Shown here: piece by piece, positions 47,036 through 58,700 of the stretch
Layout of the letters: each line of letters starts with the position of its first letter
Numbering within the stretch: the first letter of the stretch is position 1
Assembly (NCBI GenBank): GCA_963971305.1
Contig: OZ020306.1
Location: 72,265,022 to 72,329,021 of the forward strand
DNA from: Arcuatula senhousia
Lineage: Eukaryota > Mollusca > Bivalvia > Mytilida > Mytilidae
Direction of reading: 5' to 3'
DNA length: 64,000 bases
Made by a program: the position numbers and the translations under genes
Notes under the pieces: model-generated
What the model saw: only the letters and a program-made list of their open reading frames with translations
Database searches by the model: none
What the model was told of the DNA's origin: nothing

Positions 47036-47858
47036 TCAATGTTTTAGTAAAATCTTTGCATTTGGTATGTTTTGGTAGAAATATTGATAGCTTGATAGTA
47101 ACTTTAAAACATTAAATTTTCACTTGTATCCACTGTATTATTTATAAGCACCACAGCGATCAAGTATGTCGGTTCTGTGTGGTGATACAACTCTAAATCA
47201 TTCATTGTTTTGACGTGGGTGTCGGATTTAGAACTGATGTATTTGATTCTTTTACATCAATCGATAAATGTTTCTTAGCTAGTTGTCATTAACTTCGAGT
47301 GTTCTCAAGAGAGTTCCGCCTCGTCTTGTTGTTTTAGTACAGTATTTTGTCTTAGGATCTCTCTTGTTGAATTGGACTTTTGTCGATTGAGTTTTACAGT
47401 GTGTTTTATTTGTAAGCTTTGTGCAATTTTGCAAGCTTATCAATAGGGGGAAGGTTGGATCCAAAAAACTAGTTTAACCCTGCCACATTTTATATGTGCC
47501 TGTCCTAAGCCAGGAAACTTGGCCAAAGCCTTTGTTTGTCCTTGTCATTCTATGTTAACTGTTTTATGTCAAGAATTGGGTCTTTCGTTGATGATTTAGG
47601 GATTTGTTTTGAAACTTTTGTATTGTTTTATAAGTCTTGGGCCGATGCAAGACGGAAAGCAGTGCCCTATGGTGATGTTGAAGACTGCTTGCTGTTTTCT
47701 GTTGTGAGTTTTTGAATTGCTGTTTGTTTATGTTTGTTGTGTCGCGTACTCTTATTCCATATCTCATGTTGGTGTTAACTGGTTTTGTCTCTGCCGTTTC
47801 GGACTTTTGACATTCGGATACCCCATTGGTACCTCTGCTTATCTCAATATCGTCTATT
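47036..47858 (+). repeat. Family C tail, copy 1
   Basis: Non-coding 3' part of the RT element. Blocks 'gcaccacagcgatcaagtat', 'ggggaaggttggatcc', 'gtgcctgtcctaagcc' and 'gtgtcgcgtactcttatt' match 60301-61022 in order. A family B copy interrupts it at 47767-47840. Confidence 0.8.
47767..47840 (+). mobile_element. Family B retroposon with target-site duplication
   Basis: A 74-bp insert running from 'tgttggtgttaactgg' to 'ggtacctctgctt'. It is flanked by atctca on both sides (47761-47766 and 47841-47846; tatctca if extended by one base). The homologous copy at 61010-61022 has a single atctca and no insert. Confidence 0.85.
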
Positions 47859-48991
47859 GGAAGGTCATAATCCAAAAGTATTGAATGAAACATACTTAAA
47901 GCCAAAAGGTTCGAACAGTGTAGCCAAATCCAACACCGAGGATACCGACCATAAAAGGAGTTAAATACTTTTATTTGTTCTGATAAAAGGGTCCATTTAT
48001 TTCTTTATGTGGATTTGTTTACACTTCGTGATTTTCCGTTTTCATTGTTTTTCTTTATAAAAATAATTTATGCATACTTCAAATTATCTGGCTAGCTTCA
48101 TATTTTAGTGTCAAATTTAGTATCTAACAAGAGAATTTACTCTGAAAAAAATATTTTTTCGATCAATTGAAATGCCAATTCGCTTAAATGAAGTGCCCCG
48201 CTTCCCTAAGATTGCAATCAAAACGATTATACCCGGTTCAATCCACCATTTTGACAACTATAACAAGGTATGTCTTGGCCTTGAATTTTTTTTTCATTTT
48301 CCCCTTAGGGCAACTTTATAGTAACTTTCATTTATATATATTTTACCTTGAATGTGAGGTGGTATTGTCCTTTGTCTGATTTCTTTCAACTGTTTGATGT
48401 CTGAAAAATAGTTTTTCATTAGTATCCATAATGCATTTAAAGAACAAACATAGAAAGGTGGCTGTTAATATCATATTTCTGAATATTGTTTTGTTCGCTT
48501 CAATATTTATTTTAATTTTACAATTAATTTTATATTAAGTCATATTACACGTTTTTATAAGTGGTTGTTTTGTTCAAGAAGTGATAATAACTATTGACTA
48601 GCATCCACAGGTTCTTTTTTTAATAACCAATTTCAATGTCAGACGTTTTTTTTCAGGAAAGTTTGAACACGTAATGACGTGTAATGACAAGTGATGACAT
48701 TCGTCCGTCGGTCTGTAGACATAGCTTCTCGGTGACCGCTCAATGGATTTTGATGAAATTGTTAGTATTGTTTGTCATGATATGTAGTTGATCATACCAC
48801 AATGTCAGTTTGGTTCAAATATTTATATAGGGGTTATAGGACTTCGTTCACTTAGTGTATTGTAGGTCAGAGAAACTCTTTATTAGATCCTCTAGGGCTA
48901 CAAAACGGATTTTGTTAAAGTTTTATTAATTTTAGCATGTAGTTGTATCTATATTAATATTATTTAGAATTTGACAAATTGTACATGAAAG
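47859..48991. other. Non-coding stretch
   Basis: Nothing recognised. Confidence 0.4.
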
Positions 48992-49172
48992 AAGCAGAGG
49001 TACCAAGGGGGTATCCGAAAGTCAAAAGTCCGAAAGGACAGAGACAAAATCAGTAAACAAGAACGGGACAAAACCAGACAACATGTAAAACATGGAAACA
49101 AAAAATAACTGAATATCAATCAACAACGCGAACTCAAGTCGAAACAAGAGTGAACTCAGGTGCTCCGGAAAA
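48992..49172 (-). repeat. Family B retroposon, minus strand
   Basis: Opens on the plus strand with 'aagcagaggtaccaag' (the 3' end of the family) and runs to 'ggtgctccggaaaatg'. It contains the gttgattgatattcag block in reverse. Confidence 0.75.
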
Positions 49173-49769
49173 TGTAAATGTTGAACTTTGATGCGGCGAC
49201 CAGGGACATTGGCTACGTGAATACATCTTGTTTTTAGAGAATATGTAAAACGCGAGTTTTTGTGCCATTATTATTGATGTACAAACATAGTTGGTTTCCC
49301 AATTAGCCTATAAATGATAAAAATACCAAGCTAGAAAATCTGAAAGCAGCTGCACACAAAGAATTATCCCCTCCCAAATTTCTTAAACCAATCAGATGGA
49401 ATATCTATTTAATATCTAGATAAAACAGTCTCGATATCCCCTATATTCTCTTTGACGGTGCAAATGTCATTCTTTTCCGGACAAAATCACTAATTACATA
49501 TAATGAGTAAGTTTTTTTTTTCATAATTTGTAAAATTATAATTCGTGCTTTGTAAATGTGAAGATTTGCAGGAAAATATTTAAAAATAGCTACAAATAAG
49601 AATGGTTTAACAGCATACAAAAAATAATAAAATTTCGCAATAATTATATAAGAGGACAAAGAAAATAGTAAATGCATATTTTTGAAATCTACAAAGAACA
49701 ATTTTAAGCAACAAAGTACCATTCCTTAAGATGATATCAAATAACGAAAATAATTTATATTACGTTTAT
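49173..49769. other. Non-coding stretch
   Basis: No gene recognised; the 93-codon minus-strand frame at 49441-49722 is low-complexity and hydrophobic. Confidence 0.35.
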
Positions 49770-50060
49770 TGTGTTAGGTCCATTTATAGCTATTTCTAAC
49801 GTGTTTACGTTCTTGCTCCATTGGATTCCACAGAAACTGCAGAATGCAAGATTATTCGAATTTTATAATACATATGAATGTTTAGTATATAATCAAACAA
49901 TGTTACTGTAATTTCAACCCTGAAAATCATCTGACAAACAAATTTTGACTTTTTGAGTGCCCTCAGCGAGGATCGAACTCACAACATTTGGGACATCTAC
50001 GGCGTATGCGCCTAGCTAACAGAACAGAGGTTGTAACCACTAAACCATCCTAGGCTCCTC
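49770..50060 (-). mobile_element. tRNA-derived SINE
   Basis: The minus strand at 50056-49962 has an A box (TGGTTTAGTGG) and a B box (GAGTTCGATCC) with an over-long spacer, as in tRNA-derived SINE heads. A ~180-bp body follows (ccattggattcc and related blocks read in reverse), with a second body-only copy at 50230-50400. Pol III transcription is inferred from the boxes. Confidence 0.7.
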
Positions 50061-50229
50061 AACAGAAGAGCTTTCGTTTGGGTAGTGTTACGTTTCCCAG
50101 CCAAGTTCAATTACAACTTATTCTGCTAACACAATGTATGAAGCATCGCAAGGTTTTTAATTACAGAGCTATTAATTTGAAAGAATTAACGGATTCATCA
50201 GAATTTTGATAAATTCCATAGCCTTGTGA

Positions 50230-50468
50230 TATTTATGCATGGTCTATTTTTTGCTATATCTATCGTGTTTACGTTCTTGCTCCATTGGATTCCATAGAAA
50301 CTACAGAATGCAAGATTATTCGAATTTTTATAATACATATGAATGTCTAGTATATAATCAAACAATGTTACTGTAATTTCAACCCTGAAAATCACCTGAC
50401 ATCTTTGTCAGATGATTTTCAGGCTTGAAATTACAGAAACATTGTTTGATTATATACTAGATATTCAA
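50230..50468. repeat. SINE body copy fused to an inverted half: palindrome
   Basis: About 50230-50399 repeats the SINE body. 50341-50399 is then mirrored by 50407-50466 (gaatgtctagtatataatc ... gattatatactagatattc), giving ~59-nt arms with a few mismatches around a 7-nt centre. Confidence 0.75.
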
Positions 50469-50964
50469 GTTTTTTGTGTTAGATGCACTTTTTAACTTAT
50501 TATACGGGAAAAAGATTAGATTTAAAAAAAAATAGACATTGAGGTTCGAATAAGGATTTGAAATACACGTTATAAGTGCACGTGAATAAAGTAAAACATT
50601 TTATTTTCAAGAATGTTTAAAATGATGAATCGAGACACTAAGTTTGTCATCATATTAGTGACATTGCTAATGGATTGAATTTATTGGTTAACTTTAAAGT
50701 TTCAAATTCGGCTTGATAATTTGAGTGTACAGACGACCGGCCGTACCTTAGCGTTTTTAAACTTATTTACACCAGGAGAAATAAATTCTAAAGTCGTAAG
50801 TATCTGCTTCGTTATTTTCGGTTTGTTTTGTTACCCTAAATATAATAATAAATTTTGTTTATGCTTTGTTAAAATTAAATTAATAAGAAATTGTTTCGTA
50901 TGCTTCATTGTTAATAATTAACACCGAAAACCACCAATTTTCGGGATGTACAGTTCTAAGGAAC

Positions 50965-51490
50965 AGCTAAATCTTCCGGAGCACATGCATCCACCCTTGT
51001 TACGACTTGAGTTGATGGTGTTGATTTCTAATTAGTTAAAATTGGGCTATGGTTTCCCCGTGCTGTTCATTGTTCGTGTTTACAGATTTTGTCATTGCCC
51101 TTTCAGATATTTGACACTCGAATGCCTCATTGGTGCCACTTTGGTTCTTTTATTACACTGGATCCATTTCTCCGCTGGATGACAATTTGTTCCCGAGGAC
51201 ATCACTAGTCCAGTACCTTTTATAAGCATCATTTTTAGAAACCAGATACTGGCTCAGGCGTTGCCCAATATAAAAAGGCCTTGACTATACTACGGGTGCG
51301 GCTTCGTAAATTTCATATACTCATTTCAAAAATTGAATTGTTTAAACTCGAGTTCGGGTTGTTGATTTCTGTTTGGTCGATTTTGTGTTTTGTGTTTCTT
51401 CGTACTGTTCTTGTTCGTGTTTACCGATTTTGTCATTGCCCTTTTCGGATTTTAGACACTTGAATGCCCCATTGGTGTCTCTTTGCTTCT
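50965..51490 (+). repeat. Two diverged family B copies in tandem
   Basis: The first is about 50965-51146 (cttccggagcacatgc to 'cctcattggtgccac'), the second about 51345-51490 (gttgttgatttctgtttgg to 'ccccattggtgtctc'). Both resemble the diverged 8.5-kb subfamily more than the 52.4-kb copy. Confidence 0.65.
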
Positions 51491-52044
51491 TAAGTGTTTA
51501 ATGCACCTTTATTAAGCCAAACATAAGTGTATTGTTAACATTTTTATTTTACTAAGAACATTGAAAGTTTGTTTACGTATTTATGCATAACTACGCATCC
51601 AGATCTTAATATATTTGTTGTTGTTATAAAACACATGAATTAAAAAGGTAAAAAAAACTTAATGTAACATTAAAATCTTTCCAATTTTATTTTTTTTCTA
51701 TTTTATTTCTCTTTTTATTTTATTCATTTGTTATTATATTATTTATGCTAATATATTTATTAAAGATTACAAAATAATACTTCATACATGTTACAAATTA
51801 GGAAATGTCAAATCTAATATATTGGTGGTTTACTTGGCAATAAACAGGGTTTGATTTTGATTCATTGACTGCAAGGATCACAACCTACATTGCATTGATT
51901 TGGATTATCAAGAGCTTGATTTAGATTGAAAGAAAAATTAAAGTGAAAGGTTAATCTAAATCAAAGCAATTCCATTTTTAAAACTATTTTTAATGCGGTT
52001 AATAGCAAAATGGCCAAACAAACATAATTGACGTTTAGTAAAGT
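51491..52044. other. AT-rich non-coding stretch
   Basis: Nothing recognised. Confidence 0.4.
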
Positions 52045-52419
52045 AAACCCTTCATCTCATTTTTCTTTTTCTTTTAAAGTTAAATTAAACGTTTTATTTA
52101 AATATTTTGCCTGTTTCTTTTAAATTGGTAGGATATTCTTTGTTTACAGCAGTACATTTATTTTTACAGTTTCAACGATATAAGGTATCATTTTTATTAA
52201 TTGAAAAAATGAGGGATTATTTTCCCGGATCATTGAATGACAATATCATGCATTTTAAAATATGTTGCGCTTTTATATGAGATTAATTTGTTATTTAAAT
52301 TAAGTATACTACAAAAATGCGTATTACTTCTTTGAATCTTACATGGTTTTAACTGATGAATAGTTTTGTAATTTACTGATTTTAAAGAAAGCATAAACGC
52401 ATAGGCAAATTTTCTTACT

Positions 52420-52611
52420 GCTTATTCTTCCGGAGCACCTGAGTTCACTCTCGTTACGACTGGAGTTTAAGTTGTTGATTGATATTCAGTGATTTTTTGT
52501 GTTTCCATGTTTTACATGTTGTCTGTTTTTGTCCCGTTTTCGTTGGTGTTTACTGGTTTTGTCTCTGCCCTTTCGGACTTTTAGCATTCGGATATCCCAT
52601 TGGTACCGTAG
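52420..52611 (+). repeat. Family B retroposon
   Basis: 'cttattcttccggagcacc' through 'gttgattgatattcag' to 'cccattggtaccgtagctt'. Its 3' end is the family's constant end. Confidence 0.75.
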
Positions 52612-52697
52612 CTTTTTTTCTTTGTTAAATGAGTTTTTTTGCTGCACATGTTTTAACCAGTGTCGTAAATGTTTGAATCGGGTTTAATATAATGTAC

Positions 52698-52739
52698 CTG
52701 TTTGAACATCAGCTACGTTCTCCTTCACCATTGTCACTT
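52698..52739 (-). CDS. Gene 2 coiled-coil exon, type 1 (copy d)
   Basis: A 42-nt exon between gttatag and gtacat, phase 1/1, reading EVTMVKENVADVQT with the preceding G. It is the last intact coiled-coil exon before the NTPase exon ~10.5 kb downstream, and its phase fits that exon exactly. Confidence 0.7.
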
Positions 52740-52767
52740 CTATAACAATAAAATAAATGCCATTATG

Positions 52768-53472
52768 TGTACTGTAATTCCATTACAAATATTAATTCAG
52801 GACTTTTTGGATATTTATCGTTTTAAGATTGCGTGCAATTCACTACGTCCTTTTATTCTTATTGATCGGTTCGGTATTGCTGTTTCTATGTAACCTTTCC
52901 GGGATTGTTCCACATGTTTTTACGTTTTCAGTCCCTCTTCCGGCTTGGATTTCAACGTGAGGACATGTATCAAAGGATTTTCTCTCGTGTTTCCTGTTGA
53001 TATCGACCAAACGCACAGTGTAAGACATTTTATTATATTTTGATAATCTTCCTGAGACGTTTAATTATTGTTTTATTTGAATACAAACTGGAAGTCAAAT
53101 TATTAAATTTTACTTTCGTTTTCGAATTGGCTAAATTATGGAACACATCCCGGCCTTGGATTTCTTCTTCGGAAATGATTTACAACTACAGTTTGAACTT
53201 AATAATTTCATTAATTGTTTATAAATTCTTGAAATCTTTTATTTCGATTTATCTGTATACCTTAATGTTACTTGAATTTAATTAACTTCGAATTCATATT
53301 TTATCTGTACTTATGCTCGCTTCAATTATGTTTCAGTAATTTACCCTGCTGTATACATCGTGGTTAATAAATGATAGTTCCCCGGAATTTGTCGTTCAAT
53401 TAGCCCCCATATAACACTTAGCTATCTGCCTCACGGGCAGAATACTAAATTAACTGCACCTGGTTGGTAAAC
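52768..53472 (+). repeat. 5' LTR of the BEL element
   Basis: Starts TGTACTG, where homology to the 3' LTR starts. The end is placed at a TAAACA just before a possible primer-binding site (tgggcaccgttgtacg, from 53480). The 3' boundary is uncertain because the other LTR is truncated. Confidence 0.7.
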
Positions 53473-53526
53473 ATCTCTTTGGGCACCGTTGTACGACTCG
53501 CGAGGTCAACACAGCATCGCCACACC

Positions 53527-55690
53527 ATGAATCCTGACGATGACCAGATGTCAACAACGTCCGGGACAAGGACACTCACACAAAGGGGAGAGGACCAGTA
53601 TACCAAGAGAAGGGACAAGCTTTAACAAGATGTCGAACTTCTTCGGACGATTTGTAACGCATTGTTACAGGATACAGACAATCCACCAGCAAAGGCTAGA
53701 ACATGCCTGGAGCTAGAACAAAGGGTTGTTCAATCGTACACACGGTACAACCAGCTATGTGAGGAATACCTCGGATTTGTGAAAGGCCAAAGGACAACAG
53801 TGGCCAACCAAGACCTGGATATTATAACTCCGGTCATTGACATTCGCCAACGGATGTACGAATCGGCCATAGCCAACCTTCATGAAGTGCTAGGTCAGGC
53901 CAGCATGGCCAAATCCGTCAAATCCAAACGGTCAAAAACCAATAGCGAGACCAGTTCTTGTATCTTCAACACATTTAGTCTGGCCAAAAGGACACGAGCC
54001 AAAGCCGAGGCAGCTAAGGCAGCAATAGCTATTGCCGAAAAATAGGTGCTTATGGCTAAACAAGAAGCAGAGCTCCAAGAAAGGGCAGTGTGGGAATCTT
54101 CCCGTGTTAAAGCTGAAATGGAACAAGATGCTATTATACACAAAACTCAAATGGAACAAGAAGAGGCGGAAGTGAACCATAAAAGGGCTGAAATCAAAGC
54201 GAAAATGACCCTTCTGGAAACTCAACGACAAGCTGGCGAGCTAGAGGCCGAAGCCCGAGTTCTAGACGGCGTGGAGCAGGAGGTAGATGATCCACTTCCG
54301 GTTCAGATCGAAGACCCGCTAAAACAGGTTCAGGATTATGTCCACCAGCACAGTGTTTATAGCGAACAGGATAATCGGTTGCAAAACGTGGGTTACCACG
54401 TACCTTCTACACAACCGACCAACACAACTCGTTTTGCCCGTTTTGTACACTCGGAACTGGACCCTTCTGGACACAACACCCAACAACAGCTTGATACGAC
54501 AAAAGCCGTCACATTTAATCGGCAACCTTCATGTTACTCGCCGACTGGAGATTTCGGACAACCATCTGCTGCATCAACGCCGATGAACGATATTGGACAT
54601 ATTCCAGCTACAAAAACACAGACTTCCGGTTTATCTGGGCTCAACACCAATGCTCCAGCCTTTACGCCCGAACAAGACCATCCCATGCATAGGCCGTCAA
54701 GCCCTGTGGACGTAGCACAACCCACAACTGGTTATCGGGAAACGGGTTCCGACCCGACGCCCGCTATAACAAAATTTCTATTGAGAAAGGACCTTATGTT
54801 TTTCCGACTCAGTTCCTTTAGTGTCATACCAGATTTGGAAGTCAAGCTTTGACAGTGTGATAAAAGAACTGGACGTCTCAGATTTGGAGCAGATAGACTT
54901 GCTAGTAAAGTGGTCTGAATCCTCAAAGCACGCGGTCAGTATCCGCCCATCCAACGCCGACAATCCAGCTCGAGGTCTACAACGCCTCTGGCAAAGGATT
55001 GATGAGCGATATGGCTGCCCAGAGATGATAGAAGCTTCTCTAAAATCGAAGCTTGCCGATTTCCCGAAACTTACAAACAAAGATAACAAACGTCTTTACG
55101 AGCTGTCAGACATCCTCTCGGAAATCGAGTACGTTAAGGAGAAGCCTAAGCTCAAAAATCTGTTAGGCTATTTCGACTCATCATCGGGAATTAAACCCAT
55201 TGTTATTAAACTGCCATTTGGGTTACAAGAAAAATGGACATCACGAGCAGTTAGGTACAACGAGCCACATTCAACCTCCTTTTCTCCCTTTACGGAGTTC
55301 TTTGCATTTATACGGGAGATCAGTAGAATCAGGAATAATCCAGGGTTTACTTACGACCAGGAACCTGCCATTTCCACTCAAAAAGAGAGTTTGACAAGGA
55401 CTACATCTAAGCCCCAGGCTAAAATCAGTGTTCATAAAACCGAAACATCGAACGTGAACCAAATATCAGACAAGCTTGAGAAGTGCAAACTACATGGAAC
55501 CAAGCATCCATTAAAACGACTGCCGTGGATTCCGTTCCAAGCCTATGGAGGAACGCAAATCCCTGCTCAAAGACAACAAAGTTTGCTTTAAATGCTGTGA
55601 GTCAACTAAGCATATAAGTCGGGATTGTCCGCTAGTGTCTTGTACAAAGAGTGTGGTAGCAAACAACAGACCACAGCTCTTTACTTAAAT
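53527..55690 (+). pseudogene. BEL gag-like region with zinc knuckle
   Basis: From an ATG at 53527 the frame has a TAA at 53623 and a TAG at 54043. It shifts frame near 54820 and again near 55520. Between the breaks it encodes a coiled-coil-rich region (AKQEAELQERAVWESSR) and a BEL gag core (WKSSFDSVIKELD, PARGLQRLWQRIDERYGCPE, LYELSDILSEIEYVKE, LPFGLQEKWTSRA). Near 55575-55625 comes the CCHC-type knuckle CFKCCESTKHISRDC. This is the RNA-packaging part of the element. Confidence 0.85.
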
Positions 55691-55799
55691 AAAATCAAAA
55701 CCTCATCCCAGTCAGGGTCATAACCCGCACAAAACAATGGCGGGGAGTCAGGACGTGCAAACAGTGCTACTACCGTTAATACGGTCAACTCATCCTGTA

Positions 55800-56300
55800 C
55801 TGAAATATGCAAGGAATATGGTGGCAAATCCTGTGCAAAAATACTGCCAGTTAATGTGTTTCACAAGGACTATCCAGGAAACATAAAGAAGATGTACGCC
55901 ATAATTGACTACCAGAGCAATAGTTCTTTAGCCTCTCCGGAATTCTTTCAATATTTCAATGTACGGGATGTTCCCGAATCATATACGCTTTCCACTTGCT
56001 CTGGAAAGATCACTACTTCTGGAAGACGAGGGAAGGACTTTATTGTGACATCAGTTCATGGCAGTGACCCTCTAGAACTACAAATCCTTATAGAATGTGA
56101 CAACATACCCGACAACAGGAATGAAATCCCGACACCGGATATTGCCAACAATTATCCTCACTTAGGAGAGATAGCAAAACACCTCTCACCATTGGATTAA
56201 AGTTGCGGTATCATGCTCCTTATCGGACGGGATTTACCGGTAGCTCATCATGTGCATGACCAAAAGCTTTGACCCCTATAAGCTCCATACGCCCAAAGAC
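55800..56300 (+). pseudogene. BEL aspartic protease remnant
   Basis: KMYAIIDYQSNSSLASPEFF and YTLSTCSGKITTSGRRG match the BEL/Pao protease (DUF1758-like). The usual D-x-G catalytic loop reads DYQS here. ECDNIPDNRNEIPTPDIA marks the link to the RT. The frame stops at 56200 and continues shifted. Confidence 0.75.
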
Positions 56301-56379
56301 TTAAACTTGGTTGTGTCGTAGTAGGTGAGAAATGTCTAGACAAGCAGCATGCTTCCACTGAAATCAATGTATTCAGGAC

Positions 56380-58700
56380 GTATGCATCAACTTCCGATCG
56401 CCCTACGGTTTTCAAACAACTTCGAGATACGGGAATAATTCCCGAAAGACAACTTAGGACAAGACGTCTTAATCAGGACTCCCGACGATGATAAGCCAGG
56501 GATGTCCCACGATGACAAGCTGTTCATGAAACAGATGGACGACGAATTTGTAGGAGACGACACAGGAAGCTGGGTTGCACCCTTGCCCTTCCGAGCTATG
56601 AGTCCACGCCTTCCCAACAACAGGGATCAAGCCGTTCAAAGAGCGAAAATGTTGGATACTTGTCTAAAGAAAAACTTCGTGAAGAAGGTACACTTCATTG
56701 AATTCATGGGAAACATTTTGGACAACAACCACGCGGAAGTTGCTCCATCGTTAAAGGAAAATGAGAAATCACTAGTACTTCATAATTTGTCTGAAACGGA
56801 CATTTAAGATAATCAACAACAAGATACATCTGAACAAAATTTCTTTTAAGACTTGTAAAGATATTTAGTTCTTTTAAGATATGAAATGTTGCAGTCAATT
56901 AAGACGTATTCAGACATTTTCATCTGAACACGTCTGAATTGACTGCAAGCCACTATATCTTAACACAAACTGAATGTCTTTACAGGTCTGAGCACTTTTT
57001 CGTTAAATCTTTTTAAGTATAAATGGGTCTTACATGGCCGTTTCAGATACTTTTTCAAGTACTAGTGAATGCTGGTACCTGCCACTCTTTGGTGTCTATC
57101 ACCCAAAGAAGCCCGATAAGATTAGGGTTGTCTTTGATTCGTCAGCGAAGTATAACGGACTCTCTTTGAACAATGTCTTGTTGACAGGTCCAGACCTAAC
57201 CAAAAGTTTGCTAGGTGTTCTTGTACGCTTCCGCGGGAAAATGTCGCCGTAACAGCCGATGTGCAGCACATGTTCCATTGTTTCGTGGTTCGAGAAGACC
57301 ATCGGAATTACCTACGTTTCCTGTGGTATAAGGATAACAACCCAGACAAAGAGCTCATAGAGTACCGTATGGGAGTCCATGTATTCGGGAATAGCCCGTC
57401 ACCAGCAGTTGCTACTCTAGGTCTATGGAAAGCATCCTTGGAATCCGAGGCCAAATACGGTAGCCACGTACTGAACTTTGTCATTCATGACTTATATGTA
57501 GACGACGGTTTGACCTCTTGTGCAACACCAGAAGATGCAGTTACGCTCATGAAGGACACCAAAAATGCTTTAATGGACTATGGGAATCTGCGACTACACA
57601 AGTTCGCATCTAACAGCCCCGAAGTTATGGCCGCACTTCCTCCAACTGATCTGGCTAGCAGCCTCAAAGACTTGGACTTAGACGCAGACGATAAGCCTCC
57701 TCAGAGAAGCCTCGGTCTGATATGGGACGTCAACACTGTCAACTTCCTTTTCCAACTATCTACGGACGATAAACCAGTCACACGAAGAGGGATACTCTCC
57801 ACAATCAATAGTATCTTCGATCCACTCGGATTTCTGGCTCCCGTAATCATTCACGGGAAACTCTTGCTCAGGACGCTAGTATCAAAGACAACAGACTGGG
57901 ATCAGCCCGTATCGGACGAATTGGCCATAGAATGGAAGAACTGGAGGGACTCTCTACATGAAATTGAGAATCTACGCATTCCACGCACCTACGTGGCAAA
58001 CCTTAACAAAGCCAACAGAAGGGAACTACACGTGTTTTCCGATGCGTCAGAAAAGGCCATTGCAGCCGTCGTGTACCTAAAAACCGTTGAAACGGTTGGG
58101 AAACCACAAATCGGATTTGTTCTCGGAAAGACTAAAGTTGCGCCAATAAGCGGCCATAATATTCCACGACTGGAACTATGTGCGGCTTTGCTCGCCGTAG
58201 AACTTGCCCAGAGTGCTATGGATCACCTTCAACTTCCAATTGACGAAGTCAAATACTATACAGACAGTCGTGTAGTTTTAGGCTATATCAGCAACGATAC
58301 CCGTAGATTCTACACTTACGTCACCAACAGAGTTGAGGAAATTCGGAAACACACCAAGCCCGACGATTGGAACTACGTCCCAACTAACTTGAACCCGGCT
58401 GATTCAGGAACCAGATTCTTTCAGCCTTCCGATATTCACGACAGCGATTGGCTTCAAGGACCGAAACAATTGCTCAACGTTCGGTCGGAGGCTTCAGATG
58501 AAACCCAACACACTCTTGCTGATCCCGAAACGGACAAGAGATCCGACCAGTGTCAGAGTCGCCAAAACTTACACTATGAATTACATACCGACTTGGGAGG
58601 AGCGAATTTCCAACTTTTCATCATGGTCACAATTGACTCAGTTCGTTGCTGTTCTCAAAGCCGCAGCCCGCAAACACGGGCATAAATCCGCATCTACGTG
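56380..58700 (+). pseudogene. BEL reverse transcriptase and RNase H
   Basis: 56502-56766 gives the RT N-terminus (GSWVAPLPFRAMSPRLPNNR). The MITE interrupts, then 57071-57252 gives [20 protein letters not shown] (the K-R-V fingers) and [11 protein letters not shown] frameshift follows near 57250, then 57261-58685 holds VFGNSPSPAV, the catalytic DLYVDDG, RRGILSTINSIFDPLGFLAP, and an RNase H-type block ELHVFSDASEKAIAAVVYL with YYTDSRVVLGYI. The domain order and signatures are typical of BEL/Pao (peptidase A17-type pol). Confidence 0.9.
56770..57067. mobile_element. 298-bp CACTA-like MITE inside BEL pol
   Basis: The ends are CACTAGTACTT ... AAGTACTAGTG, with terminal inverted repeats of ~40 bp including tctgaaacgg. 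The target duplication AAT flanks it (56767-56769 and 57068-57070). Removing the element and one AAT joins GAG AAA to TGC TGG in frame with the RT. A central hairpin (arms 56889-56914 and 56923-56948, two mismatches) makes it almost wholly foldback. Confidence 0.85.

Larger units (their letters stand above)
52045..52767. repeat. Exon-bearing duplicated block, left copy
   Basis: Shares with 61540-62030 and 62260-62745 an order of blocks: gcctgtttcttttaa, a 'cccggatcattgaatgac' tract, 'gtcgtaaatgtttgaatc', and then a 42-nt exon. A family B copy (52420-52611) is inserted in it, and the BEL element starts right after it. Confidence 0.7.

Noticed and set aside
49962..50056. Functional tRNA gene (minus strand)
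   Set aside because: A and B boxes are present, but the spacer is too long and the acceptor stem does not pair well; better explained as a SINE head.
54046..54852. Separate cellular coiled-coil gene
   Set aside because: Continues the gag frame across a single TAG, lies between LTRs, and joins the BEL gag core after a frameshift.
56704..56898. Open frame on the minus strand within BEL pol
   Set aside because: Spans the MITE and the pol antisense strand; no domain.
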